A stretch of 9,590 nucleotides of DNA. It comes from Fimbriimonadaceae bacterium. GTDB taxonomy: Bacteria > Armatimonadota > Fimbriimonadia > Fimbriimonadales > Fimbriimonadaceae. Both the position numbers and the translations under genes were made by a program. Under the pieces are notes generated by a model that did no database searches, had not been told where the DNA came from, and saw nothing but the letters and a program-made list of their open reading frames with translations. The stretch spans positions 1 to 9,590 of the forward strand of contig JADZBW010000195.1 of the NCBI GenBank assembly GCA_020851885.1, given 5' to 3'. Positions 1 through 6,210 of this stretch are shown here, one piece after another; position 1 is the stretch's first letter; each line of letters starts with the position of its first letter.

Positions 1-1130
1 CGAGTGAAGAAATCGGAGCCCCAAAGCCCCTTTTCTTCGCCGGCATGCCAGACAAAAAGGATCGAGCGCTTGGGTTTGGGTCCCGTGGCAAGGGCATGGG
101 CAAGCTCCAGGATTGAAACCGTTCCCGATCCGTCGTCGTCCGCGCCGTTGTAGATCGTGTCGCCCTCCCCTTCCCGCTTGCCGACATGGTCGTAATGGGC
201 GCCGATCGCGACGTATTCGGCACTGAGTTTGGGGTCGCGTCCCTTGATGAGTCCCACGACGTTTCGGACTTGCTCGAATTGGTCCTTCTGCACTACTTCC
301 ATGGTCAATGCACGTTCAGACTTGAATGCGAACGATTCGCCCGGTTCGCCTTTCTTGATGCGTTCCGAAAGCTGCTCGTAGCTCAATGACTCTTCCGCGA
401 AGAGGCTGCGCACCATTTCCGGTGAGGCCGTGACGATCGGGATCGCGGGCCCAACATTCGCTCCTCCGTTCACGCTGAGGGTGGATTCCTTCATCGCCTT
501 TGCGTTTCGCTCCCAATTGGCCGCGGTGACTTCGTCGGGAATCACGACGATCCCTAACGCTCCCATCGCCACCGCGGCCTGATCGGCGGTTTGGGCGCCC
601 GGCATCTTCCCTTCAAAGAACTCCTGCCAGTTCCACTCTTTTGGCTGCGCGTTCAATCGGACGAGGATCTTGCCCCGGACGTCGACGCCCTTATATGGAT
701 CCACGCTCCGGCCCGGAATTCGGAAGCCATAGCCGACGTAGACCAGGCTTGCCGAGGCCTTTCCTTTTGAATACTGGGGGATGAACCCTTTGAACGCCGC
801 AAAGCTGATGGAGTTATAGGCGGCATTCGTCTTCTCTCCATCAAGCTTCGTATTGCCGATTGGAAATGTTTGGAAATAGCTGCCGCCAAGCCCCCCAGGT
901 TGAACGCCCCACAATTTCAACTGCGAAGCAAGGTATTCGGACGCAATCGACAGTCCCCTCGACGGAGTATCCCGACCTTCCAACAGATCGTTTGCGATGA
1001 ACTCCAGATGGGCACGCAACCTCCCGGCCGTGATGGCTGAGTAATTGCCATTATCGGCTTTGACTTGGGCGACAGATATCGAGGCAAGAAGGATGGCACT
1101 GACGATTGTGCCGACGACTCGGAAACGCAT
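1..1130 (-). CDS. Exported M28-family zinc metallopeptidase (PA domain), C-terminus outside the window
   Basis: The minus strand reads 376 codons without a stop from ATG at 1130 to the left edge. Residues 1-22 look like a Sec signal peptide (basic MRFR, a hydrophobic run, AQ at the likely cleavage point), so the enzyme should act outside the cytoplasm. Residues about 110-240 fit a protease-associated (PA) insert, with YVGYGF at 131-136 and VRGKILV at 151-157. The M28 catalytic core follows: GAHYDHVG (H312 metal ligand, D314 supporting), NGADDDGSG (D332 bridging metal ligand) and WHAGEEKG (E365 general base, E366 ligand). The last Asp and His ligands should lie beyond the edge. Known M28 members are aminopeptidases or carboxypeptidases using two zinc ions; substrate cannot be read from the sequence. 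It lies 36 bases after the VOC gene and may be last in that leftward operon. The family call is firm; the PA boundaries are approximate. Confidence 0.95.
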   Translation of the reverse strand, partial: MRFRVVGTIVSAILLASISVAQVKADNGNYSAITAGRLRAHLEFIANDLLEGRDTPSRGLSIASEYLASQLKLWGVQPGGLGGSYFQTFPIGNTKLDGEKTNAAYNSISFAAFKGFIPQYSKGKASASLVYVGYGFRIPGRSVDPYKGVDVRGKILVRLNAQPKEWNWQEFFEGKMPGAQTADQAAVAMGALGIVVIPDEVTAANWERNAKAMKESTLSVNGGANVGPAIPIVTASPEMVRSLFAEESLSYEQLSERIKKGEPGESFAFKSERALTMEVVQKDQFEQVRNVVGLIKGRDPKLSAEYVAIGAHYDHVGKREGEGDTIYNGADDDGSGTVSILELAHALATGPKPKRSILFVWHAGEEKGLWGSDFFT

Positions 1131-1135
1131 AGCCT

Positions 1136-1141
1136 ATGCTA
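1136..1141 (-). promoter_or_regulatory. Candidate -10 element directly upstream of the M28 peptidase
   Basis: On the minus strand TAGCAT ends five bases before the ATG at 1130, and no Shine-Dalgarno sequence is visible. The spacing would start transcription at or next to the start codon and give a leaderless mRNA. No convincing -35 box is seen. The site lies within the 36-base gap after the VOC gene, so it could be an internal operon promoter or a chance match. Confidence 0.3.
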
Positions 1142-1166
1142 TCGCTCTGAGGGCGTTGGAAGTTGC

Positions 1167-1832
1167 CTAAATCGACACGATTTTCAGCAGGCCATCCATG
1201 CTTTGCCAAGATCCGGCGATTCCGGTGATTCGAATCTCACAAGGACGGCTGGTTGCCCGGACATTGTCAGTCGGGTGCCAGACGCGGTCTTCCTCTGCAA
1301 GAATGAGCAGTGCTTGCTCGTCGCCCACGGCCGCGAAGTCGTCGCTTGCAGAGCCCCGAAAGACTGGCAAGCCCGTTGCGGAGGCAATTGCATTTCGCTC
1401 ATCGAGAAAGGGCCGAAGGGCAAGCCCGACTTCCCCAACGTTGACGATCATCGACTCCCCATCAGGTCCTGGAGGCAACTCTTCGCGAGCGATCAACTCG
1501 ATCACGTTTCCAGCAGGGTCGAAGAAGTAGTACGAATCGGCTTTCCAACTCTCGAATCGGATTCGCTCGCTGGCTTGGCTGAAGATTGGATCGATCCAAA
1601 CCCGCAGCCTCTTCACGGCTTCTTCGAGGCGATTGGGCCGAACGTTGAAGGCAAAGTGGTAGGTGGAACGTCGCTTGGATCGTCTAAAACCCAACAACGA
1701 ATCGCCCGCTCGAAAGCACACGTGGCTGCCTGAGCGACTCTCGATGGGCAACTTCATGGCGACCCCATAGAAGTCGGCAATCGCCTCCATGCGATTGGTT
1801 TCAAACCACGCTTCCCGAATAAGCAAGCCCAT
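1167..1832 (-). CDS. VOC-family (glyoxalase-fold) protein with two modules
   Basis: The product is a 221-residue cytoplasmic protein of the vicinal-oxygen-chelate superfamily. Residues 1-115 form a standard module: a first strand and helix with FY at 21-22, YHFAF at 59-63, and YYFFDPAGNVIELIA at 101-115. H59 and E112 occupy the usual metal-ligand positions; E7 may stand in for the first ligand, which is less certain. Residues about 128-205 look like the partner module, with FAAVGDEQALLIL at 166-178 and RVWHPT at 183-188, a pattern shared with two-module VOC proteins of unknown substrate. The family includes glyoxalases, extradiol dioxygenases and antibiotic-binding proteins, and nothing here picks one. 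The gene starts 10 bases after the LolA-like gene and precedes the M28 peptidase, consistent with an operon. I see no strong ribosome binding site. Confidence 0.9.
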   Translation of the reverse strand: MGLLIREAWFETNRMEAIADFYGVAMKLPIESRSGSHVCFRAGDSLLGFRRSKRRSTYHFAFNVRPNRLEEAVKRLRVWIDPIFSQASERIRFESWKADSYYFFDPAGNVIELIAREELPPGPDGESMIVNVGEVGLALRPFLDERNAIASATGLPVFRGSASDDFAAVGDEQALLILAEEDRVWHPTDNVRATSRPCEIRITGIAGSWQSMDGLLKIVSI

Positions 1833-1842
1833 CAGCTTTCGC

Positions 1843-2553
1843 TCAATTCACGGAGAAAAGCGATTCTGACAGCCCCTGATTCACCTTCAACCCGGTGTAA
1901 TAAGTCTCGCCGGCAAGGACGCCATCGACGTTCTTGACTTGAACCTTGGTTGGCATCCAGATTCCATCGACTTGGACGGGTTCGTTGTAGAAGAACGTGG
2001 CAAGCTGCTTGCCCCGCTGACTGAACCACTCCCGCTTGGTGACGTACTTCTTGGCGGGATCGATCCACACGCGACTTCGGCTTGTGTCGTCGAGAACCGC
2101 AGGATAGGTGATATCGAACACCGCATCGTTGGTGGCTCGATCCATCCGAACGAATCTCGCCACAAATAGGGACTTGAAGAGCGACGGCGTCAGCAATCCA
2201 AAATCGAGCAGCGTTTGTCGACGGCCCGGCGCTTTGGAAAGATCTTGCCTGGAATTGACCTTGATTCTAGGCACCCGGATCAGGAGCTTGGGGCCGTTGA
2301 TGATATAGAGGATTTGGGTGTCGTCGACCTTCGTCTCCAGCCGCATCATGAACGGTTCCTTGACTTTGAAGTCCGTATAAGGCACCCGATAGCTCTTGCC
2401 AAAGTCGTCGTTGATCTTCGCAAGCTCCTTCTGATTCGCGTACTTGACCCTCGCGGTGAAGCTCGCGTCGTCAAAATTCTTCTGGACATAGGAGTCGATA
2501 TCCTGGCTTTGCAGGCCCGCAACGGCGACATAAAGGGCGAGAGTTCCGATCAT
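1843..2553 (-). CDS. Secreted LolA-like (outer-membrane lipoprotein-sorting fold) protein
   Basis: The protein has 236 residues. A short signal peptide (about residues 1-16, MIGTLALYVAVAGLQS) indicates export. The rest is rich in alternating beta strands. The C-terminal half reads like the LolA/LolB-like half-barrel family: VWIDPAKKYVTKREWF at 162-177, FFYNEPVQVDGIWMPTKVQV at 187-206, and a final strand pair ending SLFSVN. In that family the concave barrel binds lipid or lipoprotein acyl chains in the periplasm. This protein is somewhat longer than classic LolA and diverged, so lipoprotein carriage is possible but unproven. It is the first gene of the leftward group, divergent from the DUF4129-type operon and followed after 10 bases by the VOC gene. 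The start codon at 2553 is supported by the signal peptide directly behind it and by a -10-like box six bases upstream. The fold call is fairly good; the role is inference. Confidence 0.85.
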   Translation of the reverse strand: MIGTLALYVAVAGLQSQDIDSYVQKNFDDASFTARVKYANQKELAKINDDFGKSYRVPYTDFKVKEPFMMRLETKVDDTQILYIINGPKLLIRVPRIKVNSRQDLSKAPGRRQTLLDFGLLTPSLFKSLFVARFVRMDRATNDAVFDITYPAVLDDTSRSRVWIDPAKKYVTKREWFSQRGKQLATFFYNEPVQVDGIWMPTKVQVKNVDGVLAGETYYTGLKVNQGLSESLFSVN

Positions 2554-2559
2554 GAGTTC

Positions 2560-2565
2560 ATTCTA
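2560..2565 (-). promoter_or_regulatory. Candidate -10 box of the leftward operon, leaderless arrangement
   Basis: TAGAAT on the minus strand lies six bases before the ATG at 2553. Transcription starting at normal distance from a -10 box would begin at the start codon itself. There is no recognisable -35 box at 16-18 bases and no Shine-Dalgarno sequence before the gene, which agrees with leaderless translation. It is in the 133-base divergent gap with no gene upstream, so a promoter is required somewhere here. Confidence 0.45.
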
Positions 2566-2671
2566 TCCTTGACCACACGGCGCGTCCTAGTGCGGTCGGT
2601 CCGTCAAAGACGTTTCCAACCACTTTCAACGCTTCAAGGGTCGCCAAGTTTCTTCCAACGGGTCCTTTGGA

Positions 2672-2677
2672 TACAAT
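2672..2677 (+). promoter_or_regulatory. Candidate -10 box of the rightward DUF4129/DUF4350 operon
   Basis: TACAAT ends nine bases before the GTG at 2687. This places the expected transcription start within a few bases of the start codon. The bases at the -35 position (2649-2654, TTTCTT) match poorly. No Shine-Dalgarno sequence lies between box and start. It mirrors the arrangement on the opposite strand of the same intergenic region, which strengthens both calls. Confidence 0.45.
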
Positions 2678-2686
2678 GCAGATTCT

Positions 2687-3730
2687 GTGACCTCAGATCC
2701 GGTGGAGAGATTCTTTATCGAGCGCAGCGCGCGAATGAACCGGCGCGCCCGTTTGCGCACGATGACGGGCTCGGAGATCATCGACACATCGATCCGCGTC
2801 TATCAACAGCTTGGTTGGACGTTTCTGCGAGCCACGATTTTGCCCACGTTTTTCGCGGTGTCGGCGATCGCTTTCGTCAAGAGCTACATTCTGCCATCCC
2901 TCTTCTCGACGAGCGATGCTGGCAATCTCACGACCCAGTTTTCCGAAGTCGCTTTCGCCGTTGCCTTGGCGGTATTTGTCGGAGGCCCGCTCTTGGTCGT
3001 CGGCGTTTCCGCCTCGACCGCAATCGTGACCCAACTTGTATCCGACTTCATGATCGGAAACGTTCCAACTGCGGATGGAGCCATTCGAACGGCATTTCGC
3101 ACCCTTGGCAGCCTTGTCAAAGTTCATTTTTGGGAGTTGCTTCTTTCCGGGAGTGGTTTGATTGGGGCGTTGGCGCTTTCAGCGCTCAGTTCGCTGATAG
3201 ACCAGGCGACCGTCGATGAGAACGTGCTTGCCGGAATCGTCGCCCTGTTGGCAGTTGGCTCGATGGTCGTGGGAGGCTTCATTTTCTTGGTTGTCGTGAG
3301 TCGTCACGCCCTGGCCGCTCCGGCGGCGGTACTCGAGAATCTGAAGCCCAGGGCGGCAGCCAAGCGAAGCGTCCAATTGTTGAAGGGGCAAGGGCCCATC
3401 ATCTCCGGATACGGCAACGTATGGGGCCTTTACGTCGTCTTGCTTGTGGTGTCGATCGTGGCCAACGTGTCCCTCTATGGGTTTCTATCGATGGTTGGCT
3501 TCCCGTCCCGATTCGAGAGCTACTTCGACAATCTCCCAATGGGAGGATTGGTCATCGAGGCCCTCGGTTTGGTTCCGATGTTCCTTTGGGTTTGGACACT
3601 CGTCCCAGTTTGGGCGGTGACCGTCACCATCATCTATTACGAGCGGCGAATTCGATTGGAGGGTTATGACATTGAAGCCTTGGCAGGCGATGTCTGGCGG
3701 TCAGATCGCCAAAATCGTTTCGAGCTTTAG
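2687..3730 (+). CDS. Polytopic membrane protein of the type preceding DUF4129 genes (glycerophosphodiester phosphodiesterase membrane-domain-like)
   Basis: This 347-residue integral membrane protein has about six hydrophobic segments, near residues 49-66, 88-118, 145-170, 181-208, 243-270 and 287-318. Two marks are characteristic of the membrane family found upstream of DUF4129 proteins: VLENLKPRAAAKRSVQLLKG at 215-234 in the middle loop, and YYERRIRLEGYDIEAL at 317-332 just after the last helix, matching the usual YY-x-R-x-R-x-EG-[FY]-D pattern. No catalytic phosphodiesterase domain is present, only the membrane part. The function of the family is unknown; a scaffold or transport role at the inner membrane is inference. 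It is the first gene of a five-gene operon, and its end overlaps the DUF4129 gene. I chose GTG at 2687 because a -10-like box lies nine bases upstream; ATG at 2735 or 2762 is also in frame before the first helix. Confidence 0.88.
   Translation: MTSDPVERFFIERSARMNRRARLRTMTGSEIIDTSIRVYQQLGWTFLRATILPTFFAVSAIAFVKSYILPSLFSTSDAGNLTTQFSEVAFAVALAVFVGGPLLVVGVSASTAIVTQLVSDFMIGNVPTADGAIRTAFRTLGSLVKVHFWELLLSGSGLIGALALSALSSLIDQATVDENVLAGIVALLAVGSMVVGGFIFLVVVSRHALAAPAAVLENLKPRAAAKRSVQLLKGQGPIISGYGNVWGLYVVLLVVSIVANVSLYGFLSMVGFPSRFESYFDNLPMGGLVIEALGLVPMFLWVWTLVPVWAVTVTIIYYERRIRLEGYDIEALAGDVWRSDRQNRFEL
3658..3663 (+). promoter_or_regulatory. Shine-Dalgarno-like GGAGGG before the DUF4129 gene
   Basis: GGAGGG, inside the last codons of the upstream membrane gene, ends two bases before ATG 3666. 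The spacing is shorter than ideal, but it favours 3666 over the alternative in-frame ATG at 3690, which has only a weak AGG nearby. The same bases encode the conserved L-E-G of the upstream protein, so the match could be incidental. Confidence 0.35.
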
Positions 3731-4598
3731 TTGCCTGGCCCTGTTCCTCCTGGTTCAAGCGGGCGAAACCTATCGAGATCTTCAAGCGGATCTTGCGCGC
3801 CCTAATGCCCAAAAAGAGATTCAAAGCATCTTTGCGAAGTATCCCAATCTCATTGCCCAAGACAAAGATCTTGCCGATGCGGTCGCGTACTTCGATGACG
3901 AGTACTCGCTGAAAGACCTTCAGTCGATTGTGGAGATTAGGGCAGTCGGAGAAGGAGCAACCGACCCCGGCATTCAGGCAAGGGCCAAGGCGGTCAAGGC
4001 AAGCCCCCTCTATCGCGATCCCGGGATTCAGGATAAGAGCAACTGGCTCGACGGGGCGATGAAACGTCTAAGCGATCTTCTCAAGCGAAATCCCAATTCA
4101 TCCAATGTGAGGTTCCCGAATGCAGCCATACCCGGATGGATCATCCCCGGCTTTTGGATTCTGCTTGGTGTGGCGGTCCTCGTCTTTGCCTATTTTGCAC
4201 TCCGACACTTTCAGTGGAAGGGAGCACTGCGAAGGAAGGCCAAAGCGGTCTTGGAGGACGACGAGCCGGATAGGACGCTGGATGAATGGCTCACCAAGGC
4301 CGACCAGTACGCCGCCGAAGGCAAGTACCGCGAGGCGGTTCGCGCGATGTACCTCTCGTGCCTCTTGAAGTTCGATGAAGCAGGAGTGGCTCGTTTTGTC
4401 CGAGGTGAAACCAACTGGGAGCACCTGCGCCGTATCCAAGCCAGTCCCAAGCGGCCCGAACCGTTGACTTTCCTGGAACCCACCCAGGCCTTCGACCGGA
4501 TTTGGTATGGGTTCCATGTGAACGGCGTTTCCGACTTTGAGCAGTTTCGTTATTGGTACCAATCGGTCACCGACGCCTTGAGTGCGGTGAAACGATGA
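3666..4598 (+). CDS. DUF4129-domain membrane protein
   Basis: The product has 310 residues. After a short N-terminus comes a hydrophobic segment (about 15-32) that may be a signal peptide or anchor, then a mainly helical, charged region (33-155) probably outside the cytoplasm, a clear transmembrane helix (157-180), and a C-terminal DUF4129 domain (about 205-303). DUF4129 hallmarks seen are AAEGKYREAVRAMYLSCLLK at 216-235, the R-x-E-T-N-W-E stretch at 246-252, and FDRIWYGFHV at 276-285. DUF4129 is often fused to transglutaminase-like membrane proteins or encoded beside MoxR ATPase and DUF58 genes; its biochemical role is not known. The gene overlaps the upstream membrane gene by 65 bases and the downstream DUF4350 gene by four (ATGA), so translational coupling is likely. 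An alternative start at 3690 would remove eight residues and leave a more typical signal peptide. Confidence 0.9.
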   Translation: MTLKPWQAMSGGQIAKIVSSFSCLALFLLVQAGETYRDLQADLARPNAQKEIQSIFAKYPNLIAQDKDLADAVAYFDDEYSLKDLQSIVEIRAVGEGATDPGIQARAKAVKASPLYRDPGIQDKSNWLDGAMKRLSDLLKRNPNSSNVRFPNAAIPGWIIPGFWILLGVAVLVFAYFALRHFQWKGALRRKAKAVLEDDEPDRTLDEWLTKADQYAAEGKYREAVRAMYLSCLLKFDEAGVARFVRGETNWEHLRRIQASPKRPEPLTFLEPTQAFDRIWYGFHVNGVSDFEQFRYWYQSVTDALSAVKR

Positions 4599-5821
4599 AG
4601 ACGAAGTTGATTCGGATTGCCTTCGCTCTTCTTTCGGTGCTTATCCTTGCCGCCATCCTCTTGACTTTGGGGCAGCGCGAGCGGGAGGCAAGGCCAAGCG
4701 CGACCTCTTATAATCCAAGCGGCCTCCATGCCCTACGCCAGTTGCTCACCGAGAGAGGTATCGAGACGCGGGTCGACCGGTACGAGCAGCCGCGACTTGC
4801 AAAGAACGAGCTTGTCATTGCCGCATACGTGGAATCCGGTCCTGATCTATTTGGAAGAAAACCACTCAAAGCGATCGAGGAAGCGCTCAATGGCCACCTT
4901 AAGAAGGGTGGAAGGGTGCTGGTACTTCCCTTCGACCCGGACTTTCAGGCTAGAAGTGTCGAAGCGGTGAAGGCGACGACAGGTGTCATCCAGCCTTCCA
5001 CAAAACGAGAGCTTCAGGTCAACACTTCACCCCTCACTTTCTCGACCTTGACCATCGACAGCGGCAGGGCATCGGCGGGATCGGCAACCTTCCTGAATTT
5101 GGAGTTCGAAGCTTTCGCCTTTGCCTCTTGGATGAAGGACAGCTTTGGCTCCAAGGATCCATTTGTAATCACGACCAAGTCTCGTGACGGGATCCTGGCG
5201 AGAACGGCAGATGGACTGTTCGCAACCAACCGCTTTATCGACCGCAACAACAATGCCGAAGTCGCCCTGAGCATCATCGAGGGATTGGTTCCGAAAGGTG
5301 GCCGAGTCGTCTTTACGGAGGCGACTCTCGGTGAAGGACTTGAGCCATCTCTTGTCGGCACCTTGGGGCCTTGGGCCGTTGGGATGTGGATGCAGCTCAT
5401 CCTGTTATTTCTCGTCATCGTCTTCACGCTTGGGGTTCGTTTTGGCCTTCCCGAGCAGGAGCGCCGTCGTCAACAGGGCCAGAGGGAACTGCTTGAGGCA
5501 GTTTCCGATGTCTACCGGAGGGCCAATTCTGTCGCCGTTGCGCTGGATACGGCCTACGAGATGGCGGATCGGCGCATCAGACGGGGCATGAAGCTGCCCG
5601 CTCAGGTCTCCCTTGAAGATCGAGATCGGCTCTTACCTGAACCCCTGGTTACGTGCCTCCGTCAAGTCGATCAAGCGAGAATCCCCATTGTTCGCGTCGA
5701 CTCCAAGGGGCGGGCTCACATTTCCTACTCGGTCAATCAGGCAGAAGCCCAGCGAATGATCCAGAAGCTGGAGGATCAATTGAACGACGTCGTACCTAAG
5801 ACAGAGAATCGGATATCCTAG
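4595..5821 (+). CDS. DUF4350-domain membrane protein
   Basis: The product has 408 residues from the ATG at 4595. Its start overlaps the DUF4129 stop as ATGA, with GGTGA a few bases upstream. An N-terminal helix (about 6-26) is followed by the DUF4350 region: SYNPSGLHALRQLLTERGIE at 38-57 matches the family opening, and GGRVLVLPFDPD at 105-116 and GGRVVFTEATLGEG at 235-248 are the later strands, with E242 at the usual conserved acidic position. A second helix lies at about 263-282, then VRFGLPEQER and a long charged helical tail (290-408) predicted to be cytoplasmic. The fold resembles a GATase/ThuA-like Rossmann domain, but no catalytic triad is evident. DUF4350 proteins regularly pair with DUF4129 proteins in MoxR/DUF58 loci, and a structural role in an envelope complex is the usual guess. 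An in-frame ATG at 4553 exists but lies deep in the DUF4129 gene and lacks the signal-anchor logic. Confidence 0.9.
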   Translation: MKTKLIRIAFALLSVLILAAILLTLGQREREARPSATSYNPSGLHALRQLLTERGIETRVDRYEQPRLAKNELVIAAYVESGPDLFGRKPLKAIEEALNGHLKKGGRVLVLPFDPDFQARSVEAVKATTGVIQPSTKRELQVNTSPLTFSTLTIDSGRASAGSATFLNLEFEAFAFASWMKDSFGSKDPFVITTKSRDGILARTADGLFATNRFIDRNNNAEVALSIIEGLVPKGGRVVFTEATLGEGLEPSLVGTLGPWAVGMWMQLILLFLVIVFTLGVRFGLPEQERRRQQGQRELLEAVSDVYRRANSVAVALDTAYEMADRRIRRGMKLPAQVSLEDRDRLLPEPLVTCLRQVDQARIPIVRVDSKGRAHISYSVNQAEAQRMIQKLEDQLNDVVPKTENRIS

Positions 5822-5826
5822 CCCCT

Positions 5827-6201
5827 ATGAAATGGATCCTTGCTCTCTTTGTCCTGTGTATCACCGTTGTGCCATTTGCCCAATACGGCAAACCGGTGAC
5901 GCCCGAAGTCGAGAAGAAGAACATCCAGGTCTTGATTCAGAAGAAGGCCAAGGCGAAATCGGCCTTCCAAAAGCTGCCGAAAGACTCCAAGGTCAAGAAG
6001 GCCTATGTGAACGCCAATGTCGCCCTGGGCCTGCAATACACGTATGCCGGTACCGTCGACCGGAAAGTCAAATACAAGTTGGCGCTTGAGAATTTCCGTG
6101 AAGCGTTGAAGTGGGATCCTCAAAACAAAGAAGCCCGAGAAATGCAGGATCAAATCGTTGCTATCTACAAGTCGATGGGTCGGCCAGTCCCTGGCGGCTA
6201 A
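5827..6201 (+). CDS. Small secreted lysine-rich TPR-like protein
   Basis: The product has 124 residues. Residues 1-19 form a signal peptide (MKWILALFVLCITVVPFAQ), so it is exported, and no lipobox cysteine follows. The mature part is strongly basic. Residues 25-56 carry many lysines in a probable helix, and residues 59-112 look like one and a half TPR units: AYVNANVALGLQYTYAG followed by YKLALENFREALKWDPQNKE, with the A-L-x-x-F-x-x-A-L-x-x-D-P pattern typical of a TPR repeat. It would act as a periplasmic or surface adaptor protein, although no partner can be read from the sequence. The gene starts five bases after the DUF4350 stop and ends nine bases before the next start, so it belongs to the operon. 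No good ribosome binding site is seen, which suggests coupling to the upstream gene. I do not recognise a named family. Confidence 0.8.
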   Translation: MKWILALFVLCITVVPFAQYGKPVTPEVEKKNIQVLIQKKAKAKSAFQKLPKDSKVKKAYVNANVALGLQYTYAGTVDRKVKYKLALENFREALKWDPQNKEAREMQDQIVAIYKSMGRPVPGG

Positions 6202-6202
6202 T

Positions 6203-6207
6203 AGGGA
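6203..6207 (+). promoter_or_regulatory. Shine-Dalgarno-like AGGGA supporting a TTG start
   Basis: AGGGA lies three bases before the TTG at 6211, just after the stop codon of the TPR-like gene. No ATG or GTG occurs in frame before the first membrane helix of the following protein; the first in-frame ATG falls at residue 38, after that helix. TTG is therefore the most likely start. Confidence 0.4.
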
Positions 6208-6210
6208 TCG

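Noticed and set aside
1065..1733. A 222-residue plus-strand open frame antisense to the VOC gene
   Set aside because: The opposite strand encodes a clear VOC protein with family motifs. The plus-strand product shows no domain, no ribosome binding site and low-complexity composition, as expected of a shadow frame in GC-rich DNA.
2215..3219. A 334-residue plus-strand open frame spanning the divergent promoter region
   Set aside because: It runs antisense to the LolA-like gene and out of frame through the membrane protein gene. Its product is rich in Arg, Asp and His without membrane segments or motifs, and both genes it overlaps have strong family signatures.
4553..4594. Upstream in-frame ATG at 4553 as the DUF4350 gene start
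   Set aside because: It would overlap the DUF4129 gene by 46 bases and put 14 polar residues before the membrane anchor. ATG 4595 has the ATGA coupling and a GGTGA site just upstream.
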